Shown piece after piece: positions 27,143 through 35,917 of a stretch of DNA of 64,000 bases. The notes below the pieces were generated by a model. That model ran no database searches. It was not told where the DNA came from and saw nothing but the letters and a program-made list of their open reading frames with translations. Each line of letters opens with the position of its first letter. The stretch's first letter is position 1. The position numbers were made by a program, and so were the translations under genes. Origin of the DNA: an uncultured Kordiimonas sp. (GTDB lineage: Bacteria > Pseudomonadota > Alphaproteobacteria > Sphingomonadales > Kordiimonadaceae); assembly GCA_947503625.1 (NCBI GenBank), contig CANNEK010000004.1:62001-126000 (forward strand). Reading direction: 5' to 3'.

Positions 27143-27910
27143 ATGACTTCCAACCATGTTGCCCTTTCGCCGGAACAGCACAAGAATACCAAAGTGCGTA
27201 CTGATGTCGGCTTTCAATTTGCTGAAAAAATTCATGTAGTACCAACCGTAATCACAGAGTTTGCAGATGTTGCTGCGAATTGCCCGATTATCTTTATCAA
27301 GGATGAAAACAGCGAGCGAATGCGCGTTGCCGCAATGCTGGGCCTGGAGGTTGAAAAAAACCTGTATGTGAAAGACGGCGAATGGCAGGGAACACATGTC
27401 CCAATGAATCTGGGTCGGGTGCCGTTTTCATTTACGCCGCTTGGTGACAGCCAGCAGCTTGGTGCGGCGATTGACATGGACAGCGACTTCGTGAGCGAAA
27501 CAGAGGGCACGCCTCTATTCGATGAAAAAGGCGAGCCAACTGATTACAACAAACAAGTGAATAATTTCCTCGCAACTTTGTTTCAGGGCGAGATGGCAAC
27601 CCAGAAGTTCACAGAAGCAGTGTCAAAGTATGACTTGCTACGCGAGTTTCACTTGCAAATGGAAGACGAAAGCGGTGCCAAGCGTGAACTGGTCGGCTTG
27701 TTCACTCCAACCGCAAACCGTGTTCAGCAGTTGAGTGACGAAGCTATTCTGGAGTTAAACAAAGACGGCTTCCTTGCTGGTATTCACATTGCTATCCAGT
27801 CTCTGGCGCAAGTTAAACGTTTAGCTCGCAGATATAATCAAGCAGGTGGACCCGTTATTAAATCTATCCGCATCCAGATGGTTGATGATGAACAGCCAAT
27901 AACCCAGTAA
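27143..27910 (+). CDS. SapC family protein
   Basis: A 255-residue protein with the SapC-family layout: [17 protein letters not shown] at the start, a [22 protein letters not shown] segment, and [17 protein letters not shown] near the middle, ending in [18 protein letters not shown]. The family was named for a Campylobacter surface-layer-linked gene, but in Alphaproteobacteria it is commonly found near TonB receptors and carbohydrate genes with no defined biochemical activity. No signal peptide is visible. It is followed after seven bases by glycerol kinase, suggesting an operon, which is an unusual pairing. Confidence 0.88.
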   Translation: MTSNHVALSPEQHKNTKVRTDVGFQFAEKIHVVPTVITEFADVAANCPIIFIKDENSERMRVAAMLGLEVEKNLYVKDGEWQGTHVPMNLGRVPFSFTPLGDSQQLGAAIDMDSDFVSETEGTPLFDEKGEPTDYNKQVNNFLATLFQGEMATQKFTEAVSKYDLLREFHLQMEDESGAKRELVGLFTPTANRVQQLSDEAILELNKDGFLAGIHIAIQSLAQVKRLARRYNQAGGPVIKSIRIQMVDDEQPITQ

Positions 27911-27917
27911 CGCATCA

Positions 27918-29408
27918 ATGAGTGACGACGAACTTATACTGGCAATTGATCAGGGCACGACGAGTAGTCGTGCCATCCTGTTTAGTCATCCGGGAGCCAT
28001 TGAGGCTGCCAGCCAATATGAGTTCACTCAAATATTCCCCAATGACGGCTGGGTTGAGCACGACCCGGAGGAGATCTGGGCGACGACACTCAAGGCTATC
28101 AAAGATGTTCTGACATCTGAGAGCCGTGACACACGTGCAGTCACCGCTGTCGGGATCACCAACCAAAGAGAAACCATAGTTGTCTGGGACAGGGAAACCG
28201 GCCAGCCCGTGTATAATGCCATTGTGTGGCAGGATCGTCGAACCGCGAGCGTTTGTCGGGAAATTGAAGCGGCTGGACACCTGGAAACAATCCGGTCAAA
28301 AACCGGCCTGCTGCTGGATCCATATTTTTCCGCTACCAAAGTCGCCTGGATACTGGACAATGTGGCTGGTGCGCGCGAAAGGGCTGCAGAAGGAAAACTG
28401 GCCTTTGGCACCATCGACAGTTTCCTGATTTGGCGTCTTACTTCGGGCAGAGTACATGCAACTGACGCCACCAATGCCAGCCGTACCAGCCTTTTTGATA
28501 TCAGGGTGCAGCAATGGGACGAAGAGCTGCTCAAGATTTTTGACGTGCCTGCAAATATGCTTCCCGACGTTAAGGACTGTGCAGACGATTATGGCCATGC
28601 TGATGCATCGGTCATTGGCGAAAGCATTGCAATACAAGGTGTGGCAGGTGATCAACAGGCTGCGGCCATTGGTCAATGCTGTTTTGCCAAGGGTTCTTTG
28701 AAAAGTACGTATGGGACAGGGTGTTTTGCACTGGTCAATACTGGCGATAAAATGGTTTTGTCTTCGAACCGGTTGTTATCGACAGTAGCTTATCGTTTGA
28801 ATGGCGAAACAACATATGCTCTCGAAGGGTCTATCTTCATTGCTGGCGCTGCGATCCAGTGGTTGCGCGATGGCATTGGCATTATTGAGAGCGCTGAACA
28901 ATCCGAGGTTTTGGCGTCATCAATAGAAACAGGCGAGGGAGTGACTGTTGTGCCGGCCTTCACTGGCCTTGGTGCTCCTTATTGGGATCCGGATGCGCGT
29001 GCGGCAATTCTCGGAATGACGCGTGCGACCAGCCGTGCCGAGATCGTAAGGGCCACATTGCAGTCTATCTGTTTCCAAACTCATGATCTGCTGGCTGCAA
29101 TGCATGATGATGGTGTGAAGGTTGCTGCGTTGAAAGTTGATGGTGGCATGGTTGCAAATAATTGGTTCAGTCAATATCTGGCTGACCTGCTCCAGTTGGA
29201 GATAGATCGTCCGCAGGTAATGGAAACTACAGCTCTTGGTGCCGCCTATCTGGCTGGCCTGCAGGCGGGGATTTATAAGTCCTTTGACGATATAGCGGCA
29301 AACTGGAAACTGGATCGCAGCTTCCAGCCGTCAGGGGTGGACAACAGCGTTCAACTCTCCAGATGGTCTCGTGCTGTTGCAGCGGTTCGTGCTTTTGCCG
29401 AGGTGTGA
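27918..29408 (+). CDS. glpK: Glycerol kinase
   Basis: A 496-residue FGGY-family kinase that phosphorylates glycerol to glycerol 3-phosphate. The N-terminal phosphate loop is [15 protein letters not shown]. Glycerol-site residues sit in [13 protein letters not shown] and WQDRRT. The central [13 protein letters not shown] and KSTYGTGCF segments and the late [18 protein letters not shown] segment match GlpK. Full length. It has a weak ribosome site and begins seven bases after sapC, so it is probably translated by coupling. No glpF or glpD is visible in the window. Confidence 0.95.
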   Translation: MSDDELILAIDQGTTSSRAILFSHPGAIEAASQYEFTQIFPNDGWVEHDPEEIWATTLKAIKDVLTSESRDTRAVTAVGITNQRETIVVWDRETGQPVYNAIVWQDRRTASVCREIEAAGHLETIRSKTGLLLDPYFSATKVAWILDNVAGARERAAEGKLAFGTIDSFLIWRLTSGRVHATDATNASRTSLFDIRVQQWDEELLKIFDVPANMLPDVKDCADDYGHADASVIGESIAIQGVAGDQQAAAIGQCCFAKGSLKSTYGTGCFALVNTGDKMVLSSNRLLSTVAYRLNGETTYALEGSIFIAGAAIQWLRDGIGIIESAEQSEVLASSIETGEGVTVVPAFTGLGAPYWDPDARAAILGMTRATSRAEIVRATLQSICFQTHDLLAAMHDDGVKVAALKVDGGMVANNWFSQYLADLLQLEIDRPQVMETTALGAAYLAGLQAGIYKSFDDIAANWKLDRSFQPSGVDNSVQLSRWSRAVAAVRAFAEV

Positions 29409-29421
29409 CCCCGGTTACTTC

Positions 29422-30378
29422 TTAAAGCCGCCCTGCATCAAACTCCCGAACCTGCATGTTTAAGTTCACATTGTCCGAGAAGTTTTCCTGACTGATGGTT
29501 CGCATGATTTCAGCGACTTTTCTATATAGCTCTGCCCTTCTTGAACCAGGCCGCCAGGCAAGAACAACCCCACGGGAAAATTGTGGCCCTTCAAACGACA
29601 TGGCCTGAACATCCTGGCGTGGTGTTATCTCGGATTTTACGTAAAGCGATGGCAGGAAAGCGATGCCAAGGCCCGTACCAATCATGTGGCGGAGTGTATC
29701 AAGGCTTGTACCTTCATAGTCGCGCAGGAGGCGTGCCTCGAACTGCGCCGCAATAGTTTGCATCAGGTCGAACAGCCGATGCTTTTCCTCAATGGCAAGA
29801 AGGCTTTCACCGCGCAGGTCGTCAGGAAGTATAGTCTCTTTATTGGCAAAGGGGTGGTCTGGTGCACACACGAGCACAAGAGGTTCGTTAAACAAAGGCT
29901 CCAGTCCAAGATTGGGAATCTCCATCGGCAAGGTCGTGATGATGAAATCATACTCGCCGTGTAACAAACCAACTTCAAGGTCGCGCGGAGCATCTTCCCG
30001 GACAAATATCTTTAGTCCGGGAAATGCAATGTGAATTGCGGGTATCACCTCAGGCAGGAAATAAGGGCCGAGTGTTGGTGGCACGCCCAGTCTGTATGTG
30101 CCAACCAGACTACCTTCCGCTTCCGCTGCAAGTCGCTGAATGACAGCCATTTGTTCCAGAATAGTTTCAATGTGTGGCATGAAAGAACGTCCGATGGGGG
30201 TCAGTTGCGCGCCCTTACGAGAGCGTTCAAGCAAAGTTACCCCCAGTTTGCTCTCAAGCGTATTGATCTGCGCGGTCAATGTTGGTTGGGCAACATCCAG
30301 TCGATCGGCTGCTCCGCGAAAACTCCGCGCCTGACTAACAGATTGCAAATATCGCAGCTGTTTTATTGTTGGTTCCAT
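29422..30378 (-). CDS. OxyR-like LysR regulator lacking the peroxidatic cysteine
   Basis: A 318-residue LysR-type regulator. The winged HTH (residues 1-62) reads LRYLQSVSQARSFRGAADRL and QPTLTAQINTLESKLGVTLLER, close to OxyR. The effector domain also follows OxyR (GVPPTLGPYFLPEVIPAIH, HGEYDFIITTLP). Where OxyR has the peroxide-reactive Cys in a GHCLRDQ-type motif, this protein has EKHRLFDL, and its only Cys lies in VCAPDHPF. It therefore should not sense peroxide by the disulfide switch. The ATG at 30378 gives the usual family N-terminus. It is divergent from carbonic anhydrase-SulP, which it may regulate, perhaps in response to inorganic carbon; that is inference. Confidence 0.87.
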   Translation of the reverse strand: MEPTIKQLRYLQSVSQARSFRGAADRLDVAQPTLTAQINTLESKLGVTLLERSRKGAQLTPIGRSFMPHIETILEQMAVIQRLAAEAEGSLVGTYRLGVPPTLGPYFLPEVIPAIHIAFPGLKIFVREDAPRDLEVGLLHGEYDFIITTLPMEIPNLGLEPLFNEPLVLVCAPDHPFANKETILPDDLRGESLLAIEEKHRLFDLMQTIAAQFEARLLRDYEGTSLDTLRHMIGTGLGIAFLPSLYVKSEITPRQDVQAMSFEGPQFSRGVVLAWRPGSRRAELYRKVAEIMRTISQENFSDNVNLNMQVREFDAGRL

Positions 30379-30402
30379 GCAACGCACTCGAATAAAATTC
30401 AA

Positions 30403-30421
30403 TGATAGGCAAATACTATCA
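30403..30421. promoter_or_regulatory. LysR/OxyR-type binding box
   Basis: TGATAG-GCAAATA-CTATCA is a perfect inverted repeat that contains ATAG-N7-CTAT (30405-30419), the half-site pattern known for OxyR. It lies 25 bp upstream of the LysR gene and about 180 bp upstream of carbonic anhydrase, well placed for autoregulation and control of the divergent operon. Confidence 0.65.
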
Positions 30422-30597
30422 ATAAAAACACAAAAGCATAGATATATTTAGATTTTTAAATCGATACACTGTAACATCGCCACCAGTAACCACGCGATTC
30501 GGATCTTTGAAGAATATGGTGAACTGCTGGGGTGATGCCGTGGCAAAAAATATGCGAACCGCTTTAACTTCAATCGTCAGCATAGAATGGATAAGAT

Positions 30598-31251
30598 ATG
30601 AAAAAGGTAATGCAAGGCGTTTCCCGCTTCAAAAAAGAAGTCTACCCGAAACATAAAGAACTGTTCGAAAAATTGTCGACTGGTCAGGAACCTGAAGTAC
30701 TGTTCATCACATGCTCTGACAGTCGTATCGACCCCAACCTTTTAACTCAAACTGCGCCGGGAGATCTTTTTTTGGTGCGGAATGCGGGCAATATTGTGCC
30801 CCCCCACGGCATTGACCCAGGTGGAACCGTTGCCTCAGTGGAGTTTGCGGTGGGTGCACTGGGAACAACTGAAATTGTCGTTTGCGGTCATAGTGATTGT
30901 GGTGCGATGAAGGGTGCTCTGGCCCCGGAAGGTCTCGGCGATTTCCCCCATGTTTGTCGTTGGCTTGGCCATGCTGATGCTGCGGTCAAAGTCGTGAAAG
31001 AGAACCATGCAGACCTTGAAGGTAAAGAGCAGCTTCAATTGATGATACGGGAAAATATCGTCGCGCAACTGCAGAATCTGAAAACACACCCGTTTGTTGC
31101 CGCGCGGTTAGCTGCCGGCAAAGTGCGCTTGCATGGATGGGTTTATGACATCGGTGAGGGCGAAATTTATTCCTACAATCTGGAAGATCGCTCATGGGCA
31201 CCACTTTCAGATGATGAAATAGCCCAAATTCCAAGCTCAAACGTAGCATAG
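30598..31251 (+). CDS. Beta-class carbonic anhydrase
   Basis: A 217-residue zinc enzyme interconverting CO2 and bicarbonate. Zinc ligands are visible as C39 in TCSDSR, H98 and C101 in CGHSDCGAM, with the catalytic D41-R43 dyad. RNAGNIVPPHG and GTVASVEFAVGALG are also characteristic. Full length, no signal peptide, so cytoplasmic. Followed 11 bases later by a SulP transporter; the pair looks like a bicarbonate uptake and equilibration unit, with the anhydrase hydrating or trapping inorganic carbon. Confidence 0.95.
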   Translation: MKKVMQGVSRFKKEVYPKHKELFEKLSTGQEPEVLFITCSDSRIDPNLLTQTAPGDLFLVRNAGNIVPPHGIDPGGTVASVEFAVGALGTTEIVVCGHSDCGAMKGALAPEGLGDFPHVCRWLGHADAAVKVVKENHADLEGKEQLQLMIRENIVAQLQNLKTHPFVAARLAAGKVRLHGWVYDIGEGEIYSYNLEDRSWAPLSDDEIAQIPSSNVA

Positions 31252-31262
31252 TAGGATCTGGC

Positions 31263-32909
31263 GTGGCTTTTTTTGACAAGAGTAATCTCCGCGGTGACAT
31301 CATGGGCGGTATTACCGCCGGTGTCGTCGCACTTCCATTAGCGCTGGCTTTCGGCGAAGCGTCGGGTGCAGGCCCAATTGCGGGTTTGTACGGCGCGATT
31401 ATAGTAGGATTTTTTGCATCCCTGTTTGGTGGTACGGGTGCCCAGATTTCTGGCCCAACCGGCCCGATGATTGTTGTTTTTGCGGGTGTTTTTGCAGGCC
31501 TTGCCGGTGAACCCCAACTTGTTTTCCTTGCTGTTATTCTAGCAGGGGTTATCCAAATTTTACTCGGTATTTTGAAGTTCGGACAGTATATCAAACTGGT
31601 TCCGTACCCTGTCGTGTCTGGCTTTATGAGTGGCATTGGTTGCATCATTATCGCTCTACAGACTGCACGGTTGTTCGGCCATGAGCCGGTTGGCAAGGGC
31701 ACTATACCCGCACTGCAATCTATTCCCGGCGCTGTTGCCGATCCCAACTGGATTGCATTGGGGTTGGGAATTTTAACGCTCGTGATTGTATTCTTTTGGC
31801 CCAAAAAACTTGGTAAATTTGTTCCGGGCGCGCTTGCTGCACTGGTTATTGGCACATTGATAAGCGTCGCCATGCCCGGTGCGCCTATTTTGGGTGATAT
31901 TCCGACGGGTCTGCCTTCATTGATCATTCCGACACTCACGCAGGATGCGATGTTTATCGTTCTGGAAGCAGCAGTGCTTCTCGCTCTTTTGGGCGCAATT
32001 GATAGTCTGCTGACCTCGCTGGTTGCAGATAACATGACAAGGACACGTCACAACTCGGATAAAGAGTTGATTGGACAGGGTATTGGTAACGGTATCGCGG
32101 GCCTGTTCGGTGGTATTCCGGGAGCGGGTGCCACCATGCGGACCGTTGTTAACATTCGATCAGGTGGTAGTACCAAGATTTCAGGTATGATCCACGGTGC
32201 GTTGTTGTTTGCCGTAGCAGTCAGCCTGGCGCCCCTCGCGGAGCAGATACCTCATTCGGTTCTCGCCGGTATTCTGGTTAAAGTTGGCTATGATATTATC
32301 GATGTGGCTTACCTGAAGCGTGCTCACAAAGGCCCGCGTTGGGACCTTATATTGATGACTCTCGTGTTGGTGTTAACTGTTTTTGTCGATCTCATCACAG
32401 CTGTAGCAGCTGGTGTTGTTCTTGCCGCACTGGCCTTTGTGAAACAGGTTGCGGACATTCAGCTAAAGAATATGGCCAGTGTCGAACCCGGGACAGATCA
32501 TCCGGAGGAACTTCGCATGTTGAGGGAAGCAGGCGGTCGAATAACTGTATTCGACTTTGGTGGACCATTGAGTTTTGGCGCCGCAGCGGACCTTGGTCAC
32601 CAGGTGCGCGATAAATGGAAAGACGGACAGGCGGCGTTGATTATGGATTTCTCAAGAGTACCAGATGTTGACCTTTCGGCGATCAAGGCGATCGAGACGA
32701 TTGCAGAGGATGCTGAAAGTGCAGGTAAGCAATTACTTATTTCCGGCGCATCGGGAGAAATTAACGATCTGCTACATGGTTTGGATGTTGGTCAGAAAAT
32801 TCCTGAAAATCACTGGTTTGCTGACCGCACCGTTGCATTGACATATGCTCTGGAACACTTGAAGCAGCGGGATTTGAATGATCCAAATGCAGCGAAGGTA
32901 GCCAGTTAG
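31263..32909 (+). CDS. SulP family anion (probably bicarbonate) transporter with STAS domain
   Basis: A 548-residue inner-membrane transporter. The N-terminal part carries the SulP repeats (GGITAGVVALPLALAFGEASG, SGPTGPMIVVFAGV) across roughly 12-14 helices. A C-terminal cytoplasmic STAS domain occupies about residues 430-540 (ITVFDFGGPLSFGAAADL, ALIMDFSRVPDVDLSAIKAI). Start is the GTG at 31263 with AGGA upstream. SulP proteins carry sulfate, bicarbonate or dicarboxylates. Cotranscription with carbonic anhydrase argues for bicarbonate. A strong terminator follows. Confidence 0.92.
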   Translation: MAFFDKSNLRGDIMGGITAGVVALPLALAFGEASGAGPIAGLYGAIIVGFFASLFGGTGAQISGPTGPMIVVFAGVFAGLAGEPQLVFLAVILAGVIQILLGILKFGQYIKLVPYPVVSGFMSGIGCIIIALQTARLFGHEPVGKGTIPALQSIPGAVADPNWIALGLGILTLVIVFFWPKKLGKFVPGALAALVIGTLISVAMPGAPILGDIPTGLPSLIIPTLTQDAMFIVLEAAVLLALLGAIDSLLTSLVADNMTRTRHNSDKELIGQGIGNGIAGLFGGIPGAGATMRTVVNIRSGGSTKISGMIHGALLFAVAVSLAPLAEQIPHSVLAGILVKVGYDIIDVAYLKRAHKGPRWDLILMTLVLVLTVFVDLITAVAAGVVLAALAFVKQVADIQLKNMASVEPGTDHPEELRMLREAGGRITVFDFGGPLSFGAAADLGHQVRDKWKDGQAALIMDFSRVPDVDLSAIKAIETIAEDAESAGKQLLISGASGEINDLLHGLDVGQKIPENHWFADRTVALTYALEHLKQRDLNDPNAAKVAS

Positions 32910-32931
32910 GCTGTAAAATAGAGTAAGCAAA

Positions 32932-32966
32932 AAGCCTCTGTGAGTAAAATCACAGAGGCTTTTTTG
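32932..32966 (+). terminator. Intrinsic terminator after SulP gene
   Basis: Perfect 12-bp stem (32932-32943 with 32950-32961), six-base loop, then a T run. Confidence 0.93.
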
Positions 32967-32994
32967 TTGGAAAACCAGTTTACATCAAGAGTAT

Positions 32995-33690
32995 CTACAA
33001 GCCAATAAACGGTTGGACTGCACGGCCGATAAGGCTTTTTAATTTGATAGGTGCTTCCGTCACGACAAGGCAAATGCAATCCTCGCCGTCGTCAATCATG
33101 GGGCGGTGATCAGTAATATCATCTTCGGCTATCTCCAGGTCACCAACACCGAAATGACTATCATTGACGGAGTAGCCGCCTTGTAAAACCAGTGTGTATT
33201 CGCTGCCATTATGACCATGTTCAGGAATTTCAGTTCCGGCTTTGGCTTTCAATAGCCAAAGCTTCTCACCGTCATCACCGGCCCAAAGCTTCACCTGTTT
33301 CATGCCTGGTCCCATAAAGCGCCATTTCAGGCCTCCAAGACCGCCTTCAAGATATTTAGCCAACGGCAGAGGAATCTTCGGATCATAAGTTATTGGCATA
33401 CTTCTGTTCTCAGGAGAAACATCTGCGCCCTGGTCTTCAATGCTCCCCATAAGGCGATCAAAAAAACCATCGGATAACTCCGCTTCTTCACTGGACCCCA
33501 GCAATGCACCACCAATGTCTTCCGCATCGCTGATCTTCCTCAACAGGGAAGGGTGGTAACTTGCATGAGTTGCAACAAGAGTTGACTTTGCCTCGCTCAA
33601 TCTACCAGCCGCATAATCGACAATGAACTCATCAGGTACCGTATGTCCGGGCGTCTTCATCTCAGGCATATGTTGTCCCACGGTGTTCAT
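32995..33690 (-). CDS. chrR: ChrR-type cupin anti-sigma factor with altered zinc motif
   Basis: A 231-residue anti-sigma factor. The N-terminal sigma-binding domain has DEFIVDYAAGRLSEAKSTLV and the C-terminal cupin (about residues 110-225) carries metal-ligand-like PEHGHNGSEYTLVLQGG and a later DHRP. In Rhodobacter ChrR holds RpoE inactive through a zinc site and releases it under singlet oxygen. The usual zinc signature His-x3-Cys-x2-Cys is here HASYHPSL: both cysteines are missing. The ATG at 33690 overlaps the sigma stop as TGATG, so the two are translationally coupled. Confidence 0.88.
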   Translation of the reverse strand: MNTVGQHMPEMKTPGHTVPDEFIVDYAAGRLSEAKSTLVATHASYHPSLLRKISDAEDIGGALLGSSEEAELSDGFFDRLMGSIEDQGADVSPENRSMPITYDPKIPLPLAKYLEGGLGGLKWRFMGPGMKQVKLWAGDDGEKLWLLKAKAGTEIPEHGHNGSEYTLVLQGGYSVNDSHFGVGDLEIAEDDITDHRPMIDDGEDCICLVVTEAPIKLKSLIGRAVQPFIGL

Positions 33691-34364
33691 CAAAACTCTC
33701 CTAACTCTACACGCAACTTCTGGAACGCTATTCTTATCCTTGACTTAACCGTTCCAAGCGGCAACCCGAGTTGCTCGGATATCTGTGAATGCGACAGGTC
33801 CTGATAAAAGGACAATTCAATCACAGTTCGTAAATCCGGCTTCAATGCGTCCAATGCGGTCATAATACGTGATCGATCCTGCATCTGGATCACGGGTGTG
33901 TCGGTTTTCTCCGACGCTTCCATGGAGTGCACATGATCATCTACGTCAACTTCGATGTATTTCTGGCGGCGGACCTTATCGATAAATTTGTTCCGGGCAA
34001 TACGAAATAGCCACGTGGACAATCGAGCCTTTTGCGGGTCATAAAGGTGCGCTTTTTGCCAAACCGTTACCATCACTTCCTGGGTTAAATCTTCCGCAAC
34101 AACATCTGAAACTTTTTGTTTAAGTAAGAACGACTTAATTCTGGGAGCAAAATGGGCAAACAAGAGCCTGAAGGCATGCTTGTCACGGTTTTCCGCAACT
34201 TTTACAGCGAGCGATTCTAGCGTTTCTGTGTTGGCAACCGTAATAGGACGCCCTTTCATGACAACGGTGTTTTTATTTTCCTCTTTCGGAGAAAAACACT
34301 GCTTCCGGTTGGCTGTCAAGACATCCATTGGCTGACTAAGGTTGGCATGCTGTATCGCCGGCAT
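33690..34364 (-). CDS. rpoE: ECF sigma factor, RpoE/ChrR-partner type
   Basis: A sigma factor of up to 224 residues. Region 2 is FRLLFAHFAPRIKSFLLKQK, AEDLTQEVMVTVWQKA and LSTWLFRIARNKFIDKVRR. Region 4 is LKPDLRTVIELSFYQDLSHSQISEQLGLPLGTVKSRIR. This is the group partnered with ChrR cupins. Start is uncertain: ATGs at 34364, 34328 and 34259 are possible; the last gives the length closest to homologues. It probably controls its own operon and the flavin/DUF1365/Cfa-like and DUF6134-SDR operons nearby in response to singlet oxygen or a related membrane oxidative stress. Confidence 0.92.
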   Translation of the reverse strand: MPAIQHANLSQPMDVLTANRKQCFSPKEENKNTVVMKGRPITVANTETLESLAVKVAENRDKHAFRLLFAHFAPRIKSFLLKQKVSDVVAEDLTQEVMVTVWQKAHLYDPQKARLSTWLFRIARNKFIDKVRRQKYIEVDVDDHVHSMEASEKTDTPVIQMQDRSRIMTALDALKPDLRTVIELSFYQDLSHSQISEQLGLPLGTVKSRIRIAFQKLRVELGEF

Positions 34365-34392
34365 AAAGGTCCAATCTTTTAAAGCTTATCTC

Positions 34393-34421
34393 TTATTACG
34401 AGCGTGCTCGCTACTGGATCA
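34393..34421 (-). promoter_or_regulatory. Candidate RpoE-type autoregulatory promoter
   Basis: On the minus strand TGATCC (34421-34416) is followed by TAATAA after 17 bases, or TAAGAG after 20. The -35 word equals that known for RpoE-ChrR promoters, but the spacing fits less well than in the two nearby candidates. Confidence 0.45.
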
Positions 34422-34478
34422 TTCAGTTTGTTTTATTCGCTGTTTTTTCCCGAATTCGTGTGCTTTGGCGGGAATGAA

Positions 34479-34508
34479 TGATCTGTCCATCGACTGGACG
34501 CGTAGAGA
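34479..34508 (+). promoter_or_regulatory. Candidate RpoE-dependent promoter of the flavin/Cfa-like operon
   Basis: TGATCT (34479-34484), 18 bases, TAGAGA (34503-34508), ending 65 bp before the first gene of the operon. The pattern matches the -35/-10 words of RpoE-ChrR regulons and is repeated on the other side of the locus. Confidence 0.6.
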
Positions 34509-34573
34509 CCATCACGTAACGCTGAACAATTTTCGTTCAGATAGATCATTGAATTTAAAAGAAAAATAGTGTC

Positions 34574-35917
34574 ATGCGGCGGAAAAATATTGCGATTGTT
34601 GGCTCTGGGATATCTGGTCTAAGCGCCACCTGGTTGCTGCATAAAAATCATTCAGTGACCGTTTTTGAAAAAGCAGGCTACGTCGGAGGGCATAGCCATA
34701 CGGTTGATATAGAGTGCGAGAACCAGCTTCTCGCCGTTGATACCGGTTTCATCGTCTTCAACCCGCCAAATTATCCCAATTTGTCTGCGTTGTTTGACCT
34801 GCTTGATGTTGATACGACAGCAACTGATATGTCTTTTGCCGTTTCCCGCAGTGAGGGGGCTTTCGAGTACTCAGGCGGCGATAACGCAGGTCTTCTAGCT
34901 CAGCCCAGGAATATACTGCGCCCCCGGTTTTGGAAAATGATCGCTGGTATAATGCGTTTCTACCGGAACACCGACGCATATATAGAAAGCACGATTGATA
35001 CAGGCGTAACTCTGGGAGAGCTTCTACGGCAAGAGCAGTTTTCCACCGCATTTGTTGAAGACCATCTGGCTCCAATGGGGGCTGCGATATGGTCAGCAGA
35101 CAGTGTCGATATCCTGGATTACCCGGCAGCTTCATTCCTTAAATTTTTCAAAAACCATGGTCTGGTTCAGATGACAGGTCGCCCTCAATGGCGGACTGTT
35201 GTTGGCGGGAGCAGAGAGTATGTGAAGAAGCTCTCGGCTCCTTTTAAAGGACAAATTAAGCTGGATACACCTGTAGTCGAGGTCTCGCGCGTTACCAACG
35301 GCGTTCAGGTAAAAACATCAGATGGTCAAGCGCAACTATTTGATGACATCGTCTTTGCCTGTCATTCCAATCAAGTCCTTGATCTGCTGAAAGACCCGAC
35401 CGAAGCCGAGTCCCTCTGGTTGCCGAAGATGCGGTATGGAAAAAATACCGCAGTTTTGCATGCGGACAGGAACTGGTTGCCCAAGCGAAAGAAAGCCTGG
35501 GCTAGCTGGAATTATATAGAGGCAGCTCGTCAAGTTGAAACCGTGAGTACGTCCGGCCCTGCCATTACATATTGGATGAACAGACTGCAGCACCTGCCTG
35601 TAAAAACCCCGGTTTTGGTTACCCTGAACCCTTTCGATGAAATTGAACCGCGGAATGTCTTCGGAACATATAGTTATGACCATCCTATCTTCGACCGTCC
35701 GGCATTTGAAGCTCGCACAAAATTAATGGCGAACCAGGGCATGAAGAATACATGGTATTGTGGCGCTTACTTCGGAGACGGTTTTCACGAGGATGGCATT
35801 CAGTCGGGTTTGGTTGTTGCCGAGATGTTGGGGGGACGTGCTCGCCCTTGGGTACGAGAGAACCAGAATGCACGTGTTGGGTTGCCTGACCACATTCTGC
35901 AGGGATCGTGCCCATGA
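34574..35917 (+). CDS. FAD-dependent amine oxidase-like oxidoreductase
   Basis: A 447-residue flavoprotein with an N-terminal dinucleotide fold (IVGSGISGLSATWLL, then VFEKAGYVGGHSHTVDIE) and C-terminal WYCGAYFGDGFHEDGIQSG, the wording of the FAD/NAD(P)-binding proteins encoded with DUF1365 and cyclopropane-synthase-like genes. In Rhodobacter sphaeroides the homologous RpoE-regulated locus includes fatty-acid-modifying enzymes, one of which (UfaD type) introduces a double bond in methylated furan fatty acid synthesis. A lipid acyl-chain oxidation role is therefore likely. First gene of a tightly overlapping operon behind a candidate RpoE promoter. Confidence 0.9.
   Translation: MRRKNIAIVGSGISGLSATWLLHKNHSVTVFEKAGYVGGHSHTVDIECENQLLAVDTGFIVFNPPNYPNLSALFDLLDVDTTATDMSFAVSRSEGAFEYSGGDNAGLLAQPRNILRPRFWKMIAGIMRFYRNTDAYIESTIDTGVTLGELLRQEQFSTAFVEDHLAPMGAAIWSADSVDILDYPAASFLKFFKNHGLVQMTGRPQWRTVVGGSREYVKKLSAPFKGQIKLDTPVVEVSRVTNGVQVKTSDGQAQLFDDIVFACHSNQVLDLLKDPTEAESLWLPKMRYGKNTAVLHADRNWLPKRKKAWASWNYIEAARQVETVSTSGPAITYWMNRLQHLPVKTPVLVTLNPFDEIEPRNVFGTYSYDHPIFDRPAFEARTKLMANQGMKNTWYCGAYFGDGFHEDGIQSGLVVAEMLGGRARPWVRENQNARVGLPDHILQGSCP

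Noticed and set aside
30986-32035. 349-codon open frame on the minus strand opposite the SulP gene
   Set aside because: It runs antisense to a clearly coding transporter, has Pro/Ala/Ser/Thr-rich low-complexity sequence that arises from the complementary strand, and lacks a ribosome site.
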